DNA of 64,000 bases from Chloranthus sessilifolius (Eukaryota > Streptophyta > Magnoliopsida > Chloranthales > Chloranthaceae), in NCBI GenBank assembly GCA_021018995.1, contig CM037590.1, forward strand, positions 82,492,097 through 82,556,096, in the 5' to 3' direction. Both the position numbers and the translations under genes were made by a program. Positions 1-11,875 of the stretch are shown in pieces. Below the pieces are notes generated by a model that saw only the letters and a list, made by a program, of their open reading frames with translations, made no database searches and had not been told where the DNA came from. The number at the start of each line of letters is the position of its first letter. The first letter of the stretch is position 1.

Positions 1-238
1 TTGATGCCCAACTCAATTACACCACCACCGAGAAAGAATTATTAGTCATGGTGTATGCTCGACAAGTTTCGTTCCTATTTGCTTGGATCGAAAATAGTGG
101 TCTTTTTGCACCATTCCGCCTCAAATATCTTCTAGCAAAGAAGGATACTAAACCGAGATTAATCCGCTGGATCCTTCGCTCCAAGAATTCAATTTGAGAT
201 TAAGGATAAGAAGGGGTTGAGAACGTGGTGGTGATCAT

Positions 239-1560
239 TTGTCGAGAATTCTACCTGAAGAATCTGCAATACCTGAGACCATCCGTGACACGTTTCCGGA
301 TGAACATTTGCTAGCAATTGATGTAGCTTGTGCAAAGGTTCCATGGTTTGCGAACATTGTGAATTATCTGGTTACTGGCAGAATCCCCACTGAGTGGGGT
401 AAGAATGATAAGAATCTCTTTTTCTCCCAAATAAAATACTATTTTTGGGATGAACCATGTATGTTCAAATTCTGCTCAGATCAGATCCTCAGGAGATGTG
501 TACCCGAAGAGGAGCAAATGAGCGTCCTACACTTGCGTCATGCTGGGGCCTGTGGCGGCCATTTCGGAGGACAGAAGACCGCCCAAAAAATCCTTCAAAG
601 CGGATTCTACTGGCCCTCCATCTTTCGTGACGCTGCTCAATTTTGCAAGGAATGCCGACGATGTCAACAGCTTGGCAATATTTCAAAACGGAATATGATG
701 CCCCTTAATCCAATTCTGATCGTTGAAATTTTTTATGTTTGGGGGATTGACTTTATGGGTCCTTTTCCCCCATCCTTTGGGTTTTCATATATTCTAGTGG
801 CTGTTGATTATGTCTCGAAATGGATAGAAGCTGTGGCAACCCGATCGAATGATCACAAGGTTGTGGTCAAATTCCTCAGAGAAAATGTGTTTAACCGATT
901 CGGGATTCCAAGAGCAATCATCAGCGATGGCGGTTCGCATTTTTGTAATAACCATTTTACCACCTTAATGAAGAAGTACGGCGTCACTCACAAAGTTGCT
1001 ACGCCGTACCATCCACAGACTAGCGGTCAGGTGGAAGTGTCTAATCGGGAAATTAAGCGAATTCTAGAAAAAACGGTCCAACCGGATAGAAAAGATTGGT
1101 CAAACCGGCTCTCAGAGGCTCTGTGGGCCTATCGGACCGCATTCAAGACTCCGATTGGAATGTCTCCGCTTGAATTGTTTACGGAAAGCTTGCCATCTTC
1201 TCGAATTGGAGCATAAAGCATTCTCGGCGATAAAAGATTTAATTCGACATGCAAGCAAATTCGAATGAATTGGAGGAATTACGCCACGCGTATGAGAATT
1301 CGAAGATGTACAAGGAAAGGTACAAAAAGCTGCATGATGCGTCCATTTCTCGAAAAGAATTTCACGTTGGCCAAAAAGTTTGGTTATTCAATTCCCGACT
1401 GAAGCTCCACCCGGGAAAATTAAAATCTCGATGGGAAGGCCCATTTCAGGTAGTGTCCATTAGTGCGCATGGTGCCATTGAAATTCGGAGCCTTGCTGAC
1501 AATCGCATTTGTAAAGTTAATGGGCAAAGACTCAAACCAATGTTTGAGCCGGTCACCTAG
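239..1560 (+). pseudogene. Athila-type integrase, catalytic core intact but split from its C-terminal part
   Basis: Integrase inserts the element cDNA into chromosomes. The 325-codon frame 239-1216 has an intact HHCC zinc module (H101, H108, C136, C139; spacing HX6H-X27-CX2C) and an intact catalytic triad: D171 in GIDFMGPF, D230 in ISDGGSHF and E266 in GQVEVSNRE, with 35 residues between the last two. A stop and frame change at about 1216-1249 separate it from 1249-1560, which carries the C-terminal region ([16 protein letters not shown], then [11 protein letters not shown]). No chromodomain is seen, as expected outside the chromoviruses. In the family this is the 3' end of a polyprotein, so the ATG at 239 is only an ORF start. 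The second copy (10600-11875) is far more damaged. Confidence 0.88.
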
Positions 1561-1963
1561 TTTAAGATTGAGGCGATGCACCTCCGTGATCCTGAGGAGT
1601 GATCACTGAAAGGTCGAGCTGTCGACATGTAAACTCAGCGCTTCCTGGGAGGCACCCCAGTGTGTTTTACTTATTTTTGTTTTTCTTTTTGTTTTTGTTA
1701 GTTCTAGAATTTAGTTTTTAGTTTAGTTTAGGTTGTTTTTTTACTTTCCAAATACATATAGCCACATTACCTTCAATCTCTTTTTGGTCATGTTCTAATT
1801 TGATGCATATATTCTCTGCACCTGATCTTTGTGTGAGGTACTTTTCAACAGGTTTGGGGGTGCCTACTTATTTCAAACAATGAGGACATTGTCATTCTTA
1901 GGTTTGGGGGTATGGTTATCTATCTTGTGTTATGTATTTAAAAAAAAAAATAAAAAATAAAAA

Positions 1964-1995
<32 letters not shown>

Positions 1996-3746
1996 ATAAA
2001 CAATTTTAACCATCATACATGATTTACTTTGCAGTAGTTTTCAAACTTTAGTTGATGATGCATGAGAATTTAATTTTGAGAATATTGATGGCATATTTTG
2101 ATTACTTGTATCTAGGATAATGAAGCTTAATGTGATAATTTGTGGATGACTTTGAAATTCATGCTTAGAATTTGTGCACTTATACCAAGCTAAGATTTAG
2201 AAATCGATGAATTATTTTAAACGTTGGATCGTAGGTTCTTAGTGGAGACTAAACCTGGTGAGCTTTAGAGCTAATTTCCCGTCATTGATGAGTGAATACA
2301 TAAACTCGGAGTTTTCTTTGAATCTAATTATTTTGCATAATCTCATACATTTTATTTTTGGCTTGTGACTTTGCATGAAATCAAATTCATATTATTGTGT
2401 TAGAATGTCTATATCTACTCAAGACAAATAGGCAAGATTACCATCTTTTAAGGATATGATTGAAGGCCATCTTTGGCTCGTTTGTGCTTAAAATGTCCCA
2501 CCTCATATAAATTTATCCTTCTAGTACCCCTTTGAGCCTATTGAAAAATTTACCTTTATACATTCTTTGATAAGCCACATTAACCTTTAACCCTTTACCA
2601 TTTCTGAAAATTCAGCTTTACCCTTCTTATTTCTGAGACGTTGGGAACGAGGGATGAAAATGAGTGAAAAGAGAGTAAGTGGAGGGATACCGAGTTGTGG
2701 TGTCTACTGAGAGTGTATGGCTAAAATATAAAAGAAAAAAAAAAAAGGAGAGAAAAAGAGAAATTTGACAAAGAATGAAAAATGTGAGGGACCATTAAGA
2801 AAAGAAATTCAAAAGAAGAAGAAAGAGTGAGAAAAGAAAAATATTGAAAAAAAAAATAAAAAATGGTGAGAAATTAGAAAAGAAAAAGAAGAGCAATAGA
2901 AAGAAAAAGTTAGTACCTTTTCTGATTTCTCAGAAATTTTGAATCTAAATTCCCTTTCTTTATTACCCTTTCCTGAGCCCCATTACAACCCTACAAAAGA
3001 CCTTCATGATCTGATCTTGCATGGGTAGCTGCCTTGTGGAGAGTAAATATGTGATACCTATGACACTTGATATGACATGCTTAGGATATTCAAGTATCTG
3101 TTCTTATGAGATCTGTTTTTTTTGTTCATTGATTACATCGTGTTTCATTTATCATGTGAGACCTTTTGATTTGTTTTGTATTGATCTCTCACATGTGTGC
3201 GAAAACTTACCCATCATCGGAGTGATTTTATTTCGAGAGTATACCTAAAGTGAGGATTGAGTTGAGACATGAGATCCGATGATTTTCCGTTTGGACTAGT
3301 TCTAAGATGGATGAATCTTGGTTTTGGTATGCACACACTTCACGTTTAAGCATGAATGAATAAGTTATCTAACAATTTGAGCATTAGATTAATTTGAATG
3401 GATACTAGCATGATTGACATGACATTGGTATTTAAGATTGATGATTCACATGTTGAACCAATTAATGATGTTTTTGTTTTTGAATGGTATATATGTTATA
3501 AAAAATCATGTTTTGAAAACTCAATTTTGCCGATGGTTTGAAATTTTTTTTTTTGGAAGTTTGTGGGTAACTTCACTGTAAACCTCAGGAGACACAACTC
3601 CTCCACTAGGGATCACCCAGGGGTTTAAAGGCTAGTTGCACATGCTAAGTGCAATCGTGTTCCCTACGAAAGTGGCATTTAAATTTTAGGATGTTAGTTT
3701 TATTTTTATATTTATCATTCTCTTTGCTCGAGGACTAGCAAAGTGT
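1561..3746 (+). other. Long 3' non-coding region of the Athila-type element
   Basis: About 2.2 kb between integrase and the LTR. Some Athila elements carry an env-like ORF here; no such ORF is visible. The stretch is AT-rich, with a purine-rich block (about 2640-2920) and an A/ATA-rich tract (1940-2000). The motif AGGTTTGGGGGT occurs at about 1850 and 1901 and again at the true polypurine tract (3747). Near the end, 3590-3680 holds a block that is also recognisable, inverted, in the Athila-like element at 21300-21398, so this 3' UTR segment is conserved between families whose LTRs are otherwise different. Confidence 0.75.
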
Positions 3747-3757
3747 AGGTTTGGGGG
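3747..3757 (+). other. Polypurine tract before the LTR
   Basis: AGGTTTGGGGG lies directly before the LTR start TGTGATCGGT. It is the expected plus-strand primer position. The second copy has AGGTTTGGGG at 14021-14030, one G shorter. Confidence 0.85.
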
Positions 3758-5125
3758 TGTGATCGGTGCTGAAATATGACTATATTTCATACCTTAAATC
3801 CTACACTTAGCCGTTCGATGAAAGTATTTGATGGTTGTTGTGAGGTTTTGATGATAACAGGTGTTTCTGACCTTTGGATCTTCCAAGTGTATAAAAGAAA
3901 GAAATTAAAGGCTACAAAAGAGCTATGGACAAAAAGGGTCCAAAGAAGCGCTGAAATTCGTGAAGGGAATCAAACTCCATCAAGAAGGGGAAGATATTGA
4001 AGTTGCCGCGAGGAACAAAGTGTAAATAAGCCTTCAGCTTGGAAGAAGAATGGCCGTCAGCATGGTTCCGCCACACACTTCAACTTTGGCATCGCGAGGG
4101 CATATTGAGATTTCCACCAATTAGGGCAGCTACTGCCAACTAGTGTCAATGGATTGAGACATGAATGTCAATCGATTGAAACAAAAACGCAAAAGTGTAT
4201 TAAAGGAGGACAAATTCAAAGTTCAATCGATTGAGATCTACGCCCCAATCGATTGAGATCAAAGCCTCAATCGATTGATGCAACTAGGGTTAGTTTGAAT
4301 CGGCTATTATAAATATGAGGCCCACGGCTTTGTAAAAGGGGAGCTTTTGATGGGAGAGTTTTCATTCGAGAAATTTGTGTAATAATTTGGAGAGAGACTT
4401 TTGTAAAGGGTTTTCTTAGAGTAATAAAATTGTGTTGAGATTTTCCGAGAACATATTTTATTTTACACCTTCTTTGCGCTTACTTTGGGAATGGTTTTGA
4501 ATGAAATTGAAGATCTTGCACCAAGGATGAGAGGCTAAAGGTAGATCAAGGAGGATCGATCCCCTGATAAGTACCCATATTTTATGTTTAATGCCACAGT
4601 TTGGTAATTTCATCATCAAATCGTTTTTCTCAAAGTGTAGTGATCATGTTTTTATTGTTTTGATCTAAAATACCATGAGATACGCTATGCTTTTCACATG
4701 ATTCATACCGCGATTAGGCTGAGTCATTGTTTTTAGATAGGGTATGCCGGGTTAATGATCATGCTTAATTACTAGTCATGTTTCTCTTAGAATGATGGTG
4801 TGTTTGATGTTAATAAAATTGTGGGTTTAAAATAGAAAAGGGTATAAACTGGGTAGCAAATTCCTTGATCTTGTTTTTTAAAATTTGTTCTTAGATTTCT
4901 CATTACATAATTTTTAGATAAATTTATTTTCTTTCTTGCAATTAGAAAAATGTTAATTTTTGGTAAAAATTAAATCTGGCCCTTGGTACTTCCTCAGGGA
5001 TATTTTCTAAATCTCTAGGAAGAATTGATTACAATTTCAGATTTCCCTGTGGGTTCGACACCCTTGTTCTTGCCTTACTAGAAATGTATCTTGTACACTT
5101 GCAAGGGTTAATTTAAAATCGATCA
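3758..5125 (+). repeat. Athila-type LTR, shared between two tandem units
   Basis: The LTR starts TGTGATCGG and ends ATCGATCA, about 1368 bp, and matches 14031-15406 closely throughout. It is preceded by a polypurine tract and followed six bases later by a primer binding site, so it is at once the 3' LTR of the upstream unit and the 5' LTR of the downstream one. A TATA-like TATTATAAATAT is at 4305-4316 and an AATAAA at 4423. Just upstream of the TATA box (4145-4278) are five copies of the palindrome TCAATCGATTGA, three exact and two variant. Confidence 0.92.
4145..4278 (+). promoter_or_regulatory. TCAATCGATTGA palindrome array in U3
   Basis: Five sites within 134 bp, ending about 27 bp before the TATA-like sequence. 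The matching region of the other LTR (14414-14547) has five exact copies, so the array is a family feature. The perfect self-complementarity suggests a dimeric DNA-binding protein; that is inference. Confidence 0.6.
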
Positions 5126-5131
5126 AGTTTT

Positions 5132-5149
5132 TGGCGCCGTTGCCGGGGA
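5132..5149 (+). other. Primer binding site, tRNA-Asp type
   Basis: TGGCGCCGTTGCCGGGGA begins six bases after the LTR end. It matches the complement of the 3' end of plant tRNA-Asp, the primer typical of Athila elements. Confidence 0.9.
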
Positions 5150-5716
5150 AATCGGCGAAATTTTGGTTAATTCCGATTAGAGATTTTTTGTTTTTATAAC
5201 AGTCAATCGATTGAGAATAACCCCTCAATCGATTGACTCTATTTTGTGTGTGTGTTTGCTTGTCAGTCAATCGATTGAGCCTTGTTCTCAATCGATTGAC
5301 TGTGTGTCTTTTTAGCAATAATTGTGTCTCAATCTATTGACACTACTCACAATAGATTGAAAGTAATAATAAAAAATAAAAAATCAAAAACAAATTTCTT
5401 TCCTTAATTCTTCTCTCTTAGATTAGATTTTGCAATCTTCTTTTAGGAAGTTTAGGTTTTTAGAAGTTCTTAGTTTAGTAGGATTCTTTTTTTTTATTTT
5501 TTTTTATTTTCCTCTTTTAGATTTTATAGGATTTTCTAAAAATAGTTTTTAGGAAGTTTATATTTTTTTTTTTTTTTTTTTTATTCTTTTAGGAAGTTTA
5601 TATTTTAGGAAGTTTATATTTTTAGGAAGGTTTATATTCTTGTTTAGAAGTTTTTTTTTTTTTTTTAGGAAGGATTTTATATTCTTAGTTTAGAAGTTTT
5701 TCTTTTAGGAAAGTTT

Positions 5717-5747
<31 letters not shown>

Positions 5748-6315
5748 ATTGTTTTTCTTTCCTCTTTCTCCTTACTTTGGTCACTGTGCACCTTTCTCTC
5801 AATCGATTGACTAGTCTATGTCAATCGATTGACACTGGATTTTAAACTTTTGTGAAGTTCTTGCCTTCTCTCAATCGATTGAGAGCAGCCCCTCAATAGA
5901 TTGACTGGCAAAGTCATTAGTGTGTAGTTCGTGTGCTTTGTGACCCTTGAACCTCAATCTATTGAGTAGCTCCTCAATATATTGACTGACAAACTTTTGT
6001 GTGTTTCTTCTCTTTGTTCAATCGATTGACATTCCTATGTCAATCATTTGCCACAACTCTTGTGTGCTTTAATCTTGGAACCTCAATCGATTGAGAGCAG
6101 CCTCTCAATCGATTGACTGACAAAGTCTTGGTGTGAAATTCGTGTTTTTTTTACTTGAACCTCAATCGATTGAGAGCATCCTCAATCGATTGACCGTAAC
6201 AAGTCATTTGTGTGAAATTTTATAGCTTCACAATCTATTGAGACCACTGCCTCAATCGATTGAGTCTGCTGAGGACTTATTTTGGGTTCTTCAAACCTTT
6301 GATTGGGTGTGGTGT
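5150..6315 (+). other. Leader rich in TCAATCGATTGA palindromes
   Basis: About 1.1 kb between the primer site and gag with no supported ORF. It holds about 20 copies of TCAATCGATTGA between 5200 and 6265: I count 13 exact, the others differing mostly at the central CG (for example TCAATCTATTGA). Many come in pairs 10-14 bases apart. Between 5480 and 5745 are long T tracts and a run of A. Because this region would be transcribed, the sites could act in DNA or as self-pairing RNA. Confidence 0.75.
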
Positions 6316-7892
6316 ATGAGCTTTACTCATTCTCATCACCCACATTTGCTACCGTTTAATCCGGAGATCGAACGATCTTTGCGAGACAATCGTAGAATCC
6401 AAAGGAATCAGTATCATCCTACTGATACCATGGCTGATCAAGAGCAAGAAATGAATGAAAACAACAACCAGAATGACAACAATGTAAATAATGGAAATAA
6501 TGGGAACAATAATTACTATGAGGGACCTAGAACACTTGAATACTATAATGATCCTGGTTTTTACGAGGATCAGGAGTGTATCATGCATGCTCCCATTCCA
6601 GGGAATCATTATGAATTCAAATCAGCGATGATTCAAATGCTACCAATATTCCATGGTTTGGCAAACGAAAATCCGCACGTTCATCTGAACGAGTTCACTG
6701 GGGTATGCAAAATGTTCAGAGTTCACAATGTTACTGATGAGATAGCGAAGCTCGACTCTTCCGTTCTCTTTAAGAGACAAGGCAAAAACTTGGTTCTATT
6801 CTTTAGAACCGCAATCTATTCGAGTTGGGCGAGCTACATCGTCAGGCCTCAAAAGTATTTTCCCATGACTAAAGCCATAGAGATGCGTCAAAAGATCCTT
6901 TTCTTCTCCCAACAACCCTGAGACATTCCATGAATGTTGGGAAGCGTTTTAAGGAGTTGATCGGTTGCCCTAACCATCACGTTCCAAGGTGGCAACAAGT
7001 CCAAAGTTTCTACAATGGTGATTCTCAAGAAAGACGCATGGTTGATGCATCTTGCGGTGGATCTTGTGCCACGAAGAGGCCGATGAGTTGTGGGCATTGT
7101 TTGAGAAATTGTATCAAACCTCGATACAAAGTGAGACATAACCACTTTGGACTTAGCACCTAAATCTCATGTGTTGACCAAAGACGGATTGTATGAGGTC
7201 AACAATAATAACTCGATCTATCAACCAAGGTTGATATGTCATTCAAACAGATGAACATGTCATTATGCAACCAAGCAAGCTAAAGTTCTGCACACCCCCA
7301 TCAGATGCTCAATTTGTGAACACCAGTCATATGGCTAATGAGTGCCCAACTACCTTGACATTCCTTCTGATGAATCTACTCTTCCAGAAAGGCGGATAAA
7401 TGTCACTCAATCTTATCGTGCAAGGTAGAAAGCGTGTACTCAAATACCTACAACCCAGAGTGGAAAAATCACCCCAACTTAGGATGGGGTGGATCCAACC
7501 AAACTGGTCAGGTCAACCAGCAATACCGAGCCAATCCTATGAGTGGACAACAAGCGTTTCCACAAAATTTTCAGCAAAATTTCCGTCCACAACAGAATTT
7601 TCAGCAGAATTCTAATTTTCACCAGAATTCTAACTTTCAGCAGAATGCTCCATATTCTCATCCAAATTCTGATTTCCGGAAAAATCAGAATTTCAATCAG
7701 AATCCTAATCAATCTCATACAAGCACTTCAAAGGATTACGATCGAAGAAAAGGTGATGCAGATGCAATCTTTTCAATGATGATAATCGACCAAGTCACAA
7801 TTGGCAAATCAACTGAGTCGAGAGAGGAGGGTAAGCTTCCCACCAACCCATCAACAATCGCGACCAAGCATCATCCGATGAAGGACCATTAA
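6316..7892 (+). pseudogene. Athila-type gag, frameshifted
   Basis: Gag forms the particle. The first frame can start at ATG 6316 or at 6430. It contains FNPEIERSL, an Asn-rich stretch, and the conserved gag core around FKSAMIQMLPIFHGLANENP, followed by HLNEFTGVCKMF. The frame ends at 6921, but gag-like sequence continues in other frames (ETFHECWEAF near 6915; DELWALFEKLYQTS near 7085). Cysteine-knuckle-like residues near 7305-7350 are broken by a frameshift. The C-terminal part, 7434-7892, has YSNTYNPEWKNHPN and a Gln/Asn/Phe-rich low-complexity tail. At least three frame changes make it a pseudogene. Confidence 0.85.
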
Positions 7893-7911
7893 AACAGCTG
7901 AAAGTCATATC

Positions 7912-9060
7912 GTGTTGAGAAGTGGACGGGAAGTTCATAATCAAGTGGAAATGCCTGTGGAAGCAGAGGAGGAAAGTGAAGCAGACAAAGAGCAGGAAGC
8001 AGAGAAAGAGAAAGAGTCAGCGAGAAGAGCGGAGAAAGAGAAAAGAAAAGAGAAAGAGGAAGAGAAAAGAAGAGAGAAGGGAAAAGAAAAGGTGATAGAG
8101 GATGAGTCTCCCTCAACTGTCCAACAAGGACAAGACGAAGATTCAGAAGGGGAACCCGCACCTTTTGTCCCAAAGGCACCATTTCCTCAATGCCTAACTC
8201 TTCCATCAAGAATGGGAAAGGGACCAACAAAAATGGAAGATATTTTCGAAACATTTAAGCAAGTAAAGATAAACCTTCCATTGCTTGAAACGATCAAGCA
8301 AGTGCCTGAGTATGCAAAGTTTTTCAAAGATTTATGCACTCGGAAGAGAAAGGCACGTAATCATGTTTCGAGGAAAGTGTTCTTGACTAATCAAGTCAGT
8401 TCCATAGTGCAATTGGAAACCCCACAAAAACTAAAAGACCCTGAAGTTCCTACTGTTCCATGTGTCATTGGTGGGCAACCAGTTGGGAAAGCGTTATTGG
8501 ATTTGGGAGCCAGTGTTAATTTAATCCCATATTCATTGTACGAGAAACTGACCTGGGTGAATTGAGACCCTAGCGGTCACACCAAGCTGGCGGATAGATC
8601 GAGAAAAGGCAAGAGGCGTTATTGAGGATGTCTTGGTTGGAATAGATAAGTTTGTCTTTCCAAAGGATTTTGTTGTTTTGGACATGGACACACCTTAAGT
8701 CACTTAATCAAGTCTCCATCATCCTTGGACGTCTGCTTTCTATCGCTAACGCTTGCATTAATTGTCGAACAGAGTCATGGACGTTTCTTTTGGAAACATG
8801 AAGGTTCGATTGAATATCTTCCATGCGATGAACCATTTCCCAAACGAGGATGAGGTCGAATGTTTTTACATCGATCAGATAGATGAAGTGGTGGATGAGG
8901 CATTACCTTCAATGCTTACCAAAGAGGAATTTGAAAATGCTTTGTTGGCCATCTATGAAGAGAAAGGATCTAAGAGAAGCAAATTGAGATAGAGTCTAGC
9001 TCATCATGCCGGGATGATCACTTAGATGCAAGTGTTCCCAGATAGAATCATTACTTGAGG
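7912..9060 (+). pseudogene. Athila-type protease region
   Basis: The open frame 7912-8565 begins with a highly charged Lys/Glu segment (about residues 20-70), then a conserved linker, then the aspartic protease motif LLDLGASVNLIPYSLY with the catalytic Asp codon at 8500. DLGAS in place of the more common D(S/T)GA is usual in Athila-type elements. The frame stops at 8565; homologous coding continues with frameshifts, including 8762-8992 with an acidic stretch, towards reverse transcriptase. The protease cleaves the element's own polyprotein. Confidence 0.8.
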
Positions 9061-9074
9061 TGAAGGAAGTCGCC

Positions 9075-10600
9075 TCCATCATTTGAGCAGCCACCAATTG
9101 TGGAATTGAAACAATTGCCAGAGTCCCTCAAATATGCTTTTCTGAGACCTCGTGAAACACTTCCAGTGATAATCGCATCCACGTTGTCGGCAGAACAAGA
9201 AAAAGAGTTGTTGAAGGTGCTGAAAGAGCACAAGGAAGCTATCGGTTGGACTTTCACTGATCTCAAAGGGATTGACCCATCGGTATGTATGCATAAAATA
9301 CATTTGGAAGATGAGAGTAAACCTTCAAGGGAACCACAGAGGCGACTTAATCCAAACATGCAAGAAGTCGTTCTAAAAGAAGTCATTAAACTCCTTGATG
9401 CTGGAATCATCTATCCGATTTCTGATAGTGAATGGGTTAGTCCAAATTGTTCCGAAAAAGTCCGGAATCACTGTGAAGGAAACTGCTGAAGGAGAATTGG
9501 TCCCCACTCGAGAAACTACTGGATGGCGTGTCTGCATTGACTATCGGAAATTAAACACCGCCACCAGAAAGGATCATTTTCCCCTTCCGTTCATTGATCA
9601 AATCCTTGAGAAGTTAGCTGGGCAAGAGTTTTACTGTTTTCTTGATGGGTATTCGGGATACAATCAGGTGCCTGTCTACCCAGCTGATCAAGAAAAGACA
9701 ACGTTCACATGCCCTTATGGTACGTTTGCATACCGCAGGATGCCATTCGGCCTATGTAATGCACCGGCCACATTTCAACGGTGTATGTTGGCCATATTTT
9801 CAGATATGATCGACAAATTCATTGAAGTATTCATGGACGACTTCTCAGTTTTTGGGAGAACCTTTGATTCTTGTTTGAATCATCTTTCACAAGTGCTGCA
9901 ATGTTGTGTTGACTCCAAACTTGTTCTTAGCTGGGAGAAGAGCCATTTTATGGTTAAACAAGGGATTGTTCTGGGGCACATTGTTTCACAGAAAGGAATC
10001 GAGGTGGATAGAGCAAAAGTTGATCTAATTGCTAACTTGCCACCCAACAAAGTTGTTCGACAAATTCGATCATTTCGGGATTTTATAGAAGGTTCATTAA
10101 GGATTTCAAGGTGGCTAAACCATTGTGCACCTTGCTTGCAACGATGTTCCTTTTGAATTTTATCGAGGATTGCATGCAAGCATTTTTGAAATTGCGGAGC
10201 TCTTATCCAATGCACCAATCATCCGTGCCACCGGATTATTCTCTCCCATTCGAACTCATGTGTGATGCATCGATTTACATAATTGGAGCCGCCCTAGGCG
10301 GAGGGTGAATAAATTACCTCACGTAATTTATTATGCTAGCAAGTCATTAATTGATGCCCAACTCAATTACACCACCACCGAGAAAGAATTATTAGTCAGG
10401 TGTATGCTCTCGACAAGTTTTTCGCTCCTATTTGCTTGGATCGAATAGTGGTCTTTTCGCACCATTCCGCCTCAAATATCTTCTAGCAAAGAAGGATACT
10501 AAACCGAGATTAATCCGCTGGATCCTTCTCGCCCAAGAATTCAATTTCGAGATTAAGGATAAGAAGGGGTTGAGAACGTGGTGGTGATCATTTGTCGAGA
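9075..10600 (+). pseudogene. Athila-type reverse transcriptase and RNase H
   Basis: Reverse transcriptase makes element cDNA; RNase H removes the RNA template. Frame 9100-9489 carries the N-terminal part (TLSAEQEKELLKVLKEHKEAIGW). A frameshift near 9440 leads into 9395-10156, with GWRVCIDYRKLN, FCFLDGYSGY-like and MPFGLCNAPATFQ motifs and the active site FMDD at 9830-9841. After another frame change near 10150, RNase H begins around 10240 (FELMCDAS) and runs on as YYASKSLIDAQLNYTTTEKELL. Key residues survive, but the reading frame is broken several times. Confidence 0.88.
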
Positions 10601-11875
10601 ATTCTACCAAGAATCTGCAATACCGAGACCATCCGTGACACGCTTCCTGGATGAACATTTGCTAGCAATTGATGTAGCTTGCAAAGGTTCCATGGTTTTG
10701 CGAACATTGTGAATTATCCGTTATCGCGTAATCCCCACGAGTGGGGTAAGAATGATAAGAATCTCTTTTCTCCCAAATAAAATACTATTTTTGGGATGAA
10801 CCATGTATGTTCAAATTTCGCCGATCGTGATCCTCGGAGATGTGTGCAAGAGGAGCAAATGAGCGTCCTACACTTGTGTCATCTTTGGGGCCCGTGGCGG
10901 CCATTTCGGAGGATGTAAGACCGCTAAAATCCTTCAAAGCGGATTCATCGGCCCTCCATCTTTCGTGACGTTGCTCAATTTTGCAAGGAATGCCGACGAT
11001 GTCAACTTGACAGCAATATTTCAAAACGGAATATGATGCCCTTAATCCAATTCGATCGTTGAAATTTTTATGTTTGGGGATTGACTTTATGGGTCCTTTT
11101 CCCCATCCTTTGGGTTTTCATATATTCTAGTGGTCATGATTATGTCTCGAAATGGATAGAAGCCAGGCAACCCGATCGAATGATCACAAGGTTGTGGTCA
11201 AATTCCTCGGAGAAAATGTGTTTAACTTTCGGATTCCAAGAGCAATCATCGATGGCGGTTCGCATTTTGTAATAACCATTTTGCCACCTTAATGAAGAAG
11301 TACGGCGTCACTCACAAAGTTGCTTACTGCATCACCATCCGCAAGCTAGTCGGTGGAAGTGTCTAATCGAAATTAAGCGAATTCTAGAAAAAAACGGTCC
11401 AACCGGATAGAAAAGATTGGTCAAACCGGCTCTCGAGGCTCAGTGGGCCTATCGACCGCATTCAAGACTCGATTGGAATGTCTCCGTTCAATTGTTTACG
11501 GAAAGCTTGCCATCTTCGAATTGGAGCATAAAGCATTCTGGCGATAAAAGATTTAATTCTTACATGCAAGCAAATGTCGATCGATTGCAATTGAATGAAT
11601 TGGAGGAATTACGCTACGGCTATGAGAATTCAAGATGTACAAGGAAAGGTACAAAAGTCGCATGATCGTCCATTTCTAAAAGAATTTCACGTTGGCCAAA
11701 AGTTTGGTTATTCAATTGATCAAGCTCCACGGAAAATTAAAATCTCGATGGGAAGGCCCATTTCGTAGTGTCCATTAGTGCGCATGGTGCCATTGAAATT
11801 TGAGCCTTGCCGACAATCGATTTGTAAGTTAATGGGCAAAGACTCAAACCAATGTTTGAGCCGGTCACCTAGTTT
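10601..11875 (+). pseudogene. Second Athila-type integrase, heavily frameshifted
   Basis: This matches 239-1560 base for base over most of its length but carries dozens of small insertions and deletions, leaving only short frames (for example 11081-11272 with YVSKWIEA). The zinc and catalytic regions are recognisable only by comparison with the first copy. Many differences fall at CTG or CAG in the first copy, often read as CG here. It cannot encode a functional integrase as written. Confidence 0.8.

Larger units (their letters stand above)
1..3757 (+). mobile_element. 3' part of an Athila-type Ty3/gypsy element (RNase H end, integrase, 3' non-coding region)
   Basis: This block is the upstream, window-truncated unit of a tandem pair. 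Base 1 matches about 10351, and the two copies run in parallel (1-3757 with 10351-14030) until both reach a polypurine tract and an LTR. It holds the end of RNase H (about 1-230, where the [12 protein letters not shown] stretch can be read), an integrase, and about 2.2 kb of AT-rich non-coding DNA. The clade call rests on the tRNA-Asp-type primer site and the gag and RT of the downstream copy. It shares its 3' LTR (3758-5125) with the next unit instead of being separated from it by host DNA. Confidence 0.9.

Noticed and set aside
1561-3746. Env-like gene of the Athila element
   Set aside because: The region is AT-rich with only short frames; no transmembrane or env-like stretch is seen in either copy.
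3776-4000. ORF within the Athila LTR, repeated at 14087-14269
   Set aside because: It lies in U3, has no domain, and its 5' end differs between the two LTRs; conservation reflects LTR identity only.
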